The position numbers and the translations under genes are program-made. A DNA stretch of 6,408 nucleotides, taken from the NCBI GenBank assembly GCA_905214155.1, contig CAJMLC010000112.1, positions 1 to 6,408 on the forward strand. Direction: 5' to 3'. The stretch comes from an uncultured bacterium (lineage in GTDB: Bacteria > Bacillota > Clostridia > Oscillospirales > Oscillospiraceae). The notes beneath the pieces are model-generated. The model had not been told where the DNA came from. It saw only the letters and a list, made by a program, of their open reading frames with translations, and did no database searches. Shown in pieces: positions 1-5,400 of this stretch (position 1 is its first letter; each line of letters starts with the position of its first letter).

Positions 1-156
1 CTCGCTGCCCTTGTAGTTGCTGCTGCGCCCGGAAACGCGGTGCAGGCCCTTGACGGCCATCACGTTCTCCGGAATGGATTCACAGTAAAAATACTCTTTC
101 CACTGATCGGCCATCACGCCGCCAGCCGCGCCCAATGCCGCTCTGATCAGTCCCAT
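1..156 (-). CDS. SPFH-domain ('virion core'-type) protein, N-terminal 52 codons only
   Basis: This is a partial gene: the ATG is at 156-154 and the reading frame is still open at the left edge, so only the first 52 residues are seen. They begin MGLIRAALGAAGGVMADQWK, followed by EYFYCESIP, a VMAVKG segment and a GRSSN motif. From memory this matches the opening of bacterial SPFH-domain proteins often named 'virion core protein (lumpy skin disease virus)', which usually carry an SPFH/band-7 domain and a C-terminal zinc ribbon; neither part is inside the window. SPFH proteins generally scaffold membrane or oligomeric assemblies, and the role of this bacterial branch is not well established. The start is supported by a GGAG Shine-Dalgarno at 167-170, 10 nt upstream within an AAAAGGAG run. 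A terminator at 329-367 separates it from the kinase-like gene upstream, so it probably has its own promoter. Confidence 0.82.
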   Translation of the reverse strand, partial: MGLIRAALGAAGGVMADQWKEYFYCESIPENVMAVKGLHRVSGRSSNYKGSE

Positions 157-303
157 AGTGTATGTACTCCTTTTCCAATTCTTTTTCTCGTGATATTCAT
201 AAGACGCGCCGCCGGGCCAAAGAGTTCCCGGCGCCGCAAATGCTTCTGCAGATCCAGTATACGCGCTTCCTCCCGGCCGCACACTGCCCATTTGGCCAGC
301 GGC
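157..303 (-). promoter_or_regulatory. Leader and presumed promoter region of the SPFH gene
   Basis: This is the space between the kinase-like gene's terminator and the SPFH start codon. On the minus strand it contains a TATACT hexamer (plus 256-261) that could be a -10 box. No acceptable -35 hexamer lies 16-18 nt upstream of it, and it would give a leader of about 90 nt. A second weak candidate, TATGAA, lies nearer the gene. The Shine-Dalgarno is at 167-170. A promoter must lie about here because of the terminator upstream, but its exact position is not clear. Confidence 0.3.
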
Positions 304-317
304 CGGAAAATTTTCCG
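304..317. repeat. Perfect 14-bp palindrome, CGGAAAATTTTCCG
   Basis: CGGAAAATTTTCCG is a perfect 14-bp palindrome with an AT-only core in otherwise GC-rich DNA, just downstream (on the minus strand) of the kinase-like gene's terminator. The half-site CGGAAAA recurs at 326-332, 22 bp away and so about two helical turns on. It could be a regulator-binding site for the SPFH gene. The second half-site overlaps the terminator's T tract and may be coincidental. Confidence 0.3.
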
Positions 318-328
318 CCCTCTGTCGG

Positions 329-367
329 AAAAAGCCTCCTGCGCGGGGATCCCTGCGCAGGAGGCTT
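329..367 (-). terminator. Rho-independent terminator of the cytidylate-kinase-like gene
   Basis: Positions 332-344 pair with 355-367 in a perfect 13-bp, mostly GC stem, with a 10-nt loop. On the minus strand it is followed by five T residues (plus 329-333). It begins 29 bp beyond the stop codon of the kinase-like gene. On the plus strand no T tract follows the stem, so it should terminate only minus-strand transcription. Confidence 0.9.
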
Positions 368-396
368 CTGGTGGTTCTGCTCCCGCCCGGCTTTTG

Positions 397-1005
397 TCAC
401 GCCATTTCCGCGATGTCGCAGACAATGTCGACGCACTTGTCCACGCCGAGCGTACCGCTGTCGAGGCAGACGTCGTAATTCCCGGCCTCGCCCCAATTGC
501 GGTTCGTATAGTGCTTATAATAGACCTTGCGCTTGCTGTCCTTTTCCTGTAGGCGCTTTTCCATCGGCTGCTTCGTCTCGCCGTAGCGCTCGCGAATACG
601 CGCAGCGCGGTGCGCGTTGTCGGCATGGATGAAGACATGCAGGCAGTCGGGCCGGTCCTTCAGGATAAAGTCGGCGCAGCGGCCCACGATCACGCACGGG
701 CCCTTGTTCGCAAGGTCGCGGATGACGTTCGTCTGGCAGACATAGAGCTTGTCAGAGACAGACATCGTGTCGATCAGGCCCATCGGATGGGACGAGACGG
801 CGATGTTGAACAAAAAGCTGCTCGTCACCGTGGCGTATTCGCCAATCTCTTCGATGAACTCGTGCGAAAAGCCGCTCTCCTTCGCGACCGCATCGACCAG
901 CTCCTTATCGTAGTAGGGAATTCCAAGCTTCTCTGCAACGGCCTTGCCGATCGTGCGGCCGCCGCTGCCAAACTGACGGCTGATGGTGATAACTTTGTTG
1001 GTCAT
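397..1005 (-). CDS. Cytidylate kinase-like family protein (Cytidylate_kin2 type)
   Basis: This 202-residue cytoplasmic P-loop protein resembles the Cytidylate_kin2 family, which is distinct from classical cmk. The N-terminal ISRQFGSGGRTIG (residues 8-20) is the family's phosphate-binding loop, with Arg17 where a classical Walker A has its lysine. It is followed by IPYYDKELVD (29-38), a beta-strand/loop CVIVGRCADF (104-113), VFIHAD (124-129) and an Arg-rich lid-like helix with RIRERYG (136-142). YYKHYTNRNWG (162-172) and YDVCLDSG (177-184) complete the pattern. True cytidylate kinases phosphorylate CMP or dCMP using ATP; the substrate of this branch is usually unproven, so the reaction is an inference. 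The start is supported by GGGGGAG at 1012-1018, 6 nt before ATG. A near-consensus promoter lies directly upstream and a terminator just downstream, so it appears monocistronic. Confidence 0.92.
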   Translation of the reverse strand: MTNKVITISRQFGSGGRTIGKAVAEKLGIPYYDKELVDAVAKESGFSHEFIEEIGEYATVTSSFLFNIAVSSHPMGLIDTMSVSDKLYVCQTNVIRDLANKGPCVIVGRCADFILKDRPDCLHVFIHADNAHRAARIRERYGETKQPMEKRLQEKDSKRKVYYKHYTNRNWGEAGNYDVCLDSGTLGVDKCVDIVCDIAEMA

Positions 1006-1034
1006 GATGGACTCCCCCTTTTCTTGGTGGCTCC

Positions 1035-1063
1035 ATTATACACCAATTTTGCGAAGTTGACAA
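1035..1063 (-). promoter_or_regulatory. Sigma-A-type promoter of the cytidylate-kinase-like gene
   Basis: On the minus strand, TTGTCA (plus 1058-1063) and TATAAT (plus 1035-1040) are separated by exactly 17 bp. The -10 is perfect and the -35 has one mismatch to TTGACA. Transcription should start near 1028, giving a leader of about 23 nt that contains the Shine-Dalgarno. An A-rich run (minus strand AGAAAAAACTCG, plus 1064-1075) sits directly upstream of the -35 and could act as an UP element. It lies between the promoter and the palindromic element at 1076. Confidence 0.8.
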
Positions 1064-1075
1064 CGAGTTTTTTCT

Positions 1076-1298
1076 GAGGCAGCACCACATGATTCGGCGA
1101 GCAGATTTGGCAAGAGATTTTCCGTCAAGGCAAGATTTGAAAAACGCAGACATACTTTGTGTACCCGCGAGGGGCATTGCCGCATCCGTAAGGCTCCTTC
1201 GTCGCCAACGGCTGCGCAATATTTCAAGTTTTTCAAACCGAAGCATTGGCGAAAAAGATCCGTCAAAGCGCGCAGACGCAATGATGTGGTGTTGCCTC
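1076..1298. mobile_element. MITE-like palindromic element with imperfect inverted-repeat arms of about 70 bp
   Basis: The element starts GAGGCAGCACCACATGATT and ends with the inverted copy, AATGATGTGGTGTTGCCTC; 17 of 19 outer bases match. The symmetry continues inward in diverged form. Both arms reach the same TTTGAAAAAC motif, the left arm covering 1076-1145 (70 nt) and the right 1228-1298 (71 nt) in inverse orientation. The central part of about 80 bp also has short pairings, so either strand could fold into a long hairpin. No transposase and no convincing gene lies inside, and no clear target-site duplication is visible at the GAGGC boundaries (left flank TTTTTTCT, right flank TTCAAAGG). 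The right end is 1 nt beyond the stop codon of the gene at 1300-1731. I recall, unverified, similar sequence recurring in Oscillospiraceae genomes and being annotated as small hypothetical proteins. A structured intergenic repeat is the alternative. Confidence 0.62.
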
Positions 1299-1299
1299 T

Positions 1300-1731
1300 T
1301 CAAAGGTAGCGCCGCAGCTCATTTGAGAGCTGCTCCTCCGCGTCGATCAGCTGCCCGGCCAGCGCGCGGGCGTGGCCGCTGGCGGCGGGATACTGATTCT
1401 GATAGCGCGTCAGGGATTTGACGCCCATGTTGCAGCCGTCGACGATCAGGTCGGCAACGGTCTCGTCGCCGGGCCGGACGGTCAGCTTCCAGTTCGTTTT
1501 CAGCCACGCCATCGACTGCGCGACGGGGTTGGCCGCCTTGCCCTCCTGGCCCTGCGCGCGGAGCAGGCTGCGCGTCTCGCCGCCGATGCGGTCGTGGACG
1601 CGGCGGCTCTCGGTCAGGGCGTCGCGCAGTGCCGGGTTCTCCACGCCCTCCAGCACCTGATCGATCGCGGACATCGCCATGTTCGCGCCCGCGGAGCATT
1701 CCTGCAGGAGAGAAATGGTATCGTTGTTCAT
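1300..1731 (-). CDS. Small all-helical protein, probably a ferritin-like/DUF2383-type four-helix bundle
   Basis: The protein is 143 residues, starting MNNDTISLLQECSAG, with no signal peptide or membrane segment. It reads as four amphipathic helices, roughly at 3-28, 33-62, 69-110 and 118-142. Recognisable blocks are DRIGGETRSLL (47-57), VAQSMAWLKTNWKL (70-83), IVDGCNMGVKSLTRY (96-110) and the loop YPAAS (114-118). This pattern matches, from memory, a small Clostridia family with a ferritin-like helical-bundle fold related to DUF2383. Few metal-ligand Glu/His motifs are obvious, so I do not claim iron binding, and the function is unknown. The chosen ATG (1731-1729) has GGAGG 9 nt upstream; an in-frame TTG at 1755 would place that Shine-Dalgarno inside the coding sequence and is rejected. 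The gene is divergent from the DUF3006/Dabb operon, and its stop abuts the MITE-like element. Confidence 0.78.
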   Translation of the reverse strand: MNNDTISLLQECSAGANMAMSAIDQVLEGVENPALRDALTESRRVHDRIGGETRSLLRAQGQEGKAANPVAQSMAWLKTNWKLTVRPGDETVADLIVDGCNMGVKSLTRYQNQYPAASGHARALAGQLIDAEEQLSNELRRYL

Positions 1732-1784
1732 AAAAATCGGCCTCCTTTTTTCCAATAGGATGTGCAGAGGCGGCCGATCTATGT

Positions 1785-1790
1785 TATACT
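1785..1790 (+). promoter_or_regulatory. Possible -10 box of the DUF3006-Dabb operon, in a divergent region
   Basis: TATACT lies 23 bp before the DUF3006 start codon. Transcription from it would begin near 1797, leaving a very short leader that just includes the Shine-Dalgarno at 1801-1807. The -35 position is poor (TGTGCA or GTGCAG). The overlapping sequence on the minus strand (GTATAGTATAAC) also offers -10-like hexamers for the divergent gene, again without a good -35. The two promoters may therefore overlap in this 82-bp gap. Confidence 0.38.
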
Positions 1791-1813
1791 ATACGAAAAA
1801 AGGAGGGCTTACC

Positions 1814-1972
1814 ATGATTTTTGAACGAACTGTCAAAGAGATTCGCGGCGACTATGCCGTGCTCGTCGGCGAGAGCGGCGTGGAGACCGAGGTGGCGCTC
1901 GCGCTGCTGCCCGACGGCGTGCGCGAGGGCATGGTGCTCATCTGTGAAAATTTTGAATATCGCATCAAATAA
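1814..1972 (+). CDS. DUF3006 domain-containing small protein
   Basis: This 52-residue cytoplasmic protein starts MIFERTVKEIRGDYAVLVGE, continues with an acidic stretch and then ALLPDGVREGMVLI (residues 30-43), and ends FEYRIK. The pattern is typical of DUF3006: a beta strand, then 'GDYAV', then 'LLPxGVxEGxVL', suggesting a small beta-barrel-like fold. Its function is not established. The ATG at 1814 is chosen because AGGAGG sits 7 nt upstream; the longer in-frame ORF beginning at 1679 would run back over the divergent gene and is not credible. The TAA stop overlaps the next gene's Shine-Dalgarno (TAAGGAGG), and the gap to the Dabb gene is 12 bp, so the two are almost certainly co-transcribed and may be translationally coupled. 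Confidence 0.88.
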   Translation: MIFERTVKEIRGDYAVLVGESGVETEVALALLPDGVREGMVLICENFEYRIK

Positions 1973-1984
1973 GGAGGAACAACA

Positions 1985-2269
1985 ATGATCCGTCATATTG
2001 TCATGTGGAAATTCCGCGAGGGAGAAGAAGAAAACCGCGAAAAATTCCTGTCCGGCCTGCAGGCGCTGGACGGCGTGGTCCCGGAGATCCGCCACATGGA
2101 GATCCACCGCAGCTGCAAGCCCGGCAACCCCTACGACGCCTGCCTGATCGCCGATTTTGACGATCTCGAGGCCCTGAGCCGCTATAAGAACGACCCGCGC
2201 CACGTCGCGGTCTCCACGCTCTGCAAGTCCATCCGCGAATCGCGCGGCGCGCTCGACTTCGAGCTCTGA
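1985..2269 (+). CDS. Dabb family protein (stress-responsive alpha/beta barrel domain)
   Basis: This 94-residue single-domain protein opens MIRHIVMWKFREG, the hallmark strand of the Dabb family (dimeric alpha+beta barrel) with the usual early His (residue 4). It continues with a helix around residues 18-29, VPEIRHMEIHRS (32-43), the strand YDACLIADFDDLEAL (50-64), YKNDPRHVAV (67-76) and a C-terminal helix/strand ending RESRGALDFEL. Family length and order are complete. Dabb proteins form dimers with a small ligand pocket; a few are enzymes in polyketide or aromatic pathways, but most bacterial ones have no assigned substrate, and none is suggested here. GGAGG lies 8 nt before the ATG and overlaps the stop of the upstream DUF3006 gene, so this is the second gene of a two-gene operon. 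Confidence 0.92.
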   Translation: MIRHIVMWKFREGEEENREKFLSGLQALDGVVPEIRHMEIHRSCKPGNPYDACLIADFDDLEALSRYKNDPRHVAVSTLCKSIRESRGALDFEL

Positions 2270-2276
2270 GATCCGC

Positions 2277-2302
2277 CGCAGCGTGGCCGCGGGACCGCTG
2301 CG
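2277..2302 (+). other. Short GC hairpin downstream of the Dabb gene; weak terminator candidate
   Basis: CGCAGCG (2277-2283) pairs with CGCTGCG (2296-2302) around a 12-nt loop, beginning 7 bp after the Dabb stop codon. No T tract follows; the next bases are C-rich. It is therefore not a standard intrinsic terminator. It may protect the 3' end or work with Rho, but the evidence is only the 7-bp stem and its position. Confidence 0.25.
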
Positions 2303-2355
2303 CCCCCGCACCGCAAATATTCGCCCGGTTTCGACAGATTTCCGCCCGCGCTCTA

Positions 2356-2383
2356 TTGATTTTTTCCAGTTATCCCGTATAAT
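2356..2383 (+). promoter_or_regulatory. Promoter of the large secreted beta-helix gene
   Basis: TTGATT (2356-2361) and a perfect TATAAT (2378-2383) are separated by 16 bp. Transcription should start near 2390, giving a leader of about 30 nt that contains the GGAGGAG Shine-Dalgarno (2407-2413). The local DNA is much more AT-rich than the preceding 80 bp. This suggests the large gene is transcribed independently of the Dabb operon. Confidence 0.68.
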
Positions 2384-2419
2384 GGAAGCAGAAAACATTG
2401 AACTTTGGAGGAGATCCGC

Positions 2420-5400
2420 ATGAAAAAGCGCATTCTTTCCTGCGTCCTGGCGCTGGTCCTGCTGCTGACGCTCCTGCCCGCAGCGGCAGCAGCCACCGAA
2501 GCAGATACCACCGAATCCACAGTGCCCCAGCTCTACTCGGAATTCATGAATCAGAACAGTAATGGATGGACTTCGACTGGTGAGAAGCAGCCGGGCCTAT
2601 ACCTGCCAACGTATGGCGATCCATATCTGCTCTATCAACGCATCTGGATCAAGACGAACGGAATCCGATCTCGAGTAACAAGCGTCACATCTCAAAACGG
2701 CTGCTATGAGATCACGCGATACGAAAATGGTGAAAACAGCGGCGATTCAATCTTCCAATTCACCGCAAAGAAGACCGGCAGCGACACTCTGGTTTTTTCC
2801 ACAGCCGATAACGAGAGCGCATTGCGTTATCCCATCGAGGTCCAGCTGCCACCCTGTGCTTTTTATTCTTCTGACAAAGCCTCTGCAGATACATTCCTCG
2901 GCGGCTCCTACCAGCACGCCCTTGACGTTACCTGCGCAGGTGCAGACCGCACGCTCTGGCTGCTCACCGAGAGCCCGCTCTATGCTCTCAGCTCCATCAC
3001 CCTTGTTCTGGACGGTCAGGAATTGGAATCGAAGGCCAGCATCGTCAACGGTATTTCCAGATATGAGTATACGATCGACGGCCAGAAGCTTCGTGCAGAA
3101 TGGCTTTCACGCGCAGACGGAAATGGAAATGGAAATGGCCTCAAACTCACCATTCTCTCGGGCGCGAGCAGCATTGTGCTGCCCTCAGCCGGACGGCAGC
3201 TTTTCATTTCGGTGACCGCCCATTGTTCCGAAGATGCGGCAAGCAGCACAAGCCTCTCTTCCGGTACGCTCCGCCTTCGCCCTGACCATCGCATCAATTA
3301 TTGTTATGTCAATAGCAAGGACAACAAATATGTCGCAAATACTGCTACGATACGCAACGATTTGCGCTTCAACATCACATCGAAGGAGCAGTCAACGTTG
3401 CTCGCGTTCTATTACCGTGGCCCTGAAACCGACGCGCTCACTCCCATCTCCTGCGATAACATCACGATCACCCCGAGCGACGGCGTCACCATCAGCAAAA
3501 TGTCCGGTCAAGACGATCATATCCTGCTCTTTTCCGGCTGGAAGCTTGGTACATACACCATCTCCTGCAGCGTTGGTGGCAATACATATTCCCAGCCGCT
3601 TTTTGTCACGCTCCCGCCCGTCGGCCTGTTCACGGAGCCGGTCTACGACTTCGAATATTACGTCATCAACAGCAACTATGAGCGGAACATCAGCACCGAG
3701 ACCGACGCGCTCACGCTCTGGCTCCTGTGCAATGTCGGCTTCTCGTCGGATGTCAAACTCGTCGGCGCCACGATGAACGACGAGGCGCTCACGCTGGGGG
3801 ACGACGGCACCGCAACGCTGGACGGCAAGCAGATCGCCCAGTTCCAGCTTGTGCCGCTGAGCGACGGCTCTGCGCAGTACGGCCTCAAGATCACGTTCTC
3901 CGACGGCAAGGCCCTGAACGCGCTGTTTGGAACATCGCACCGTCTGAACTTCTCTGTCTATGTTAAATCTGAACGGTTCAGCACCAGATCTCGTTTCCAG
4001 ATCAGCAACACCGACACCACGCCGAGCGGCCCCACCGCGGAGCTTGGTAAAAATTCCGGCTCCACCGACGATAAGGCAGACACGACTATCTCCGGTGGTG
4101 GCTGCGTCTATGTCCGCTACGGGGGCAAGATCTATTCCATCGCGCTGGCCCTTCCGCGCGACAGCGGAGCGCTCGACCCGGTCATCAGCGGCTTCGGCAG
4201 CATGTTCGACGAAGAGGCTGTAAAGAAAAACTGGGCCAGAGGCGATACGCTGCGGCTCGCCGTCTTCACGGATATGACCGAAAGCAATTATTCTGAAGCG
4301 AAGAATATGATTCCCAAGCTGATCAAGCGCGCCAGCTTCCGCATCACGGACACATCCTACGAAGAAACCGGCGGCTTCCTCAGCTGGGACGACCCGGTCG
4401 CGCCGACCGAAGAGGCCCCCTATTATTCGCTCTATTACTGCATCTCGCCGGCATCCGGCCAGAGCGGCGTGGGCTATATCAGCGTCGACATCACACTGAA
4501 GGACGGCGTTGATTTTGTCGAAAAGCCGGAGGGCGGAGAATGGAAAGTTATAACAGCACCACCATATCCTTCCACAATCACCCTGCAGGCCCACTCCAGA
4601 ATCCAGGAAACGACCACCATTGACTGCGCTGCGTTGGGTCTTGATACGATGGATAAGCTCAACGCATATCTCAATGCTGAGGTTGGTTTCCCGACTGGCA
4701 ATGAACATCGGATCGAGATCAACCTCGCGCCTGTTGCGTACGAAGGTGTCCTTCAATTTGAAGGCAACCGTCCCACGAATGCGGAAGCGGCGATCGTCTC
4801 CCTCCATGGCACGGTCGACGAAAAAAGCAAAACCGTCACCACGATCTACGGCGGCCTCGAGATCGGCGGCCATTTAATGGTCCTCTCGGATCTCTATGTC
4901 ACACCGCATCCGACAGATGGAACAAAAAATCTCACAGACAGCAGCGGCAACACCATCGGTCTGCATGCCACACAGTCGGCCGCGCTCTCCAACGTCGACG
5001 CCGTGACGTTCGACGGCTTCAACATCGGCCTCGACTGCGACAGAATCGGTTATGTCTGCGCAAGCACCTGCGTCTTCAAAAACTGCGGCACAGGCATCCG
5101 CATCGACAGCGGCGCGATAGAGGGCGGCAACAACAACTCCGAATGGAACGGCAATACGTTCTACAACTGTGGCATCGGCGTCGACCTGATCAGTCTGCCG
5201 CAGTACATCTCGCCGTACAGACTGCGCTTCTACGAGAACAACTTCCTGAACAGCAAAGAGGCCGACATCCGCGTCCCGGCGGACTTTGATGACACTTATT
5301 ACTTCTATCGCAACTTCTTCGGCACGCTCCCAGAGGGAACGAAGTTGACCGGCTCTGCTCTGGAAGGCGCGACGTATGCCAACTCGAACATCAAAGCCGG

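Noticed and set aside
147..290. A short minus-strand frame ending in KRIGKGVHTLWD that overlaps the SPFH start codon
   Set aside because: It could be a translationally coupled small gene, but the only starts are a GTG with no good Shine-Dalgarno or a longer frame running into the kinase gene. The terminator at 329-367 also interrupts the longer version.
40..632. Plus-strand frames of 156-170 codons over the left end
   Set aside because: They run antisense to the SPFH and kinase genes and through the terminator hairpin. Their Pro/Arg/Ala/Ser-rich composition indicates non-coding shadow frames.
905..1303. Open frames of 81-132 codons through the palindromic element on both strands
   Set aside because: They follow the inverted-repeat structure, overlap the kinase gene or its promoter, and lack convincing Shine-Dalgarno sites. 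They look like shadows of a non-coding repeat, though similar ones may be annotated as hypothetical proteins elsewhere.
1732..1755. Longer start for the helical-bundle gene at an in-frame TTG (1755)
   Set aside because: The extension would encode the ribosome binding site itself (GGAGG at 1741-1745), which is placed properly for the ATG at 1731.
1784..2398. A 204-codon open frame antisense to the DUF3006-Dabb operon
   Set aside because: Both sense genes match known families and have strong Shine-Dalgarno sites. The antisense frame has no family resemblance and spans both genes and their gap.
2405..2419. Upstream TTG start for the beta-helix gene
   Set aside because: It overlaps the GGAGGAG Shine-Dalgarno and adds acidic residues ahead of a normal signal peptide; the ATG at 2420 has ideal spacing.
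3116..3151. EF-hand or dockerin-like calcium loop at DGNGNGNGLKL
   Set aside because: The Asp/Asn spacing is suggestive, but the conserved hydrophobic and terminal acidic positions are missing, and alignment with the second unit shows a simple hairpin turn.
3392..4873. A 493-codon open frame antisense to the beta-helix gene
   Set aside because: The opposite strand has a complete, coherent protein with a signal peptide and domain pattern. The antisense translation is rich in Arg, Asp, Val and Ala with no recognisable motif, as expected from GC-rich third positions, and I see no Shine-Dalgarno support.
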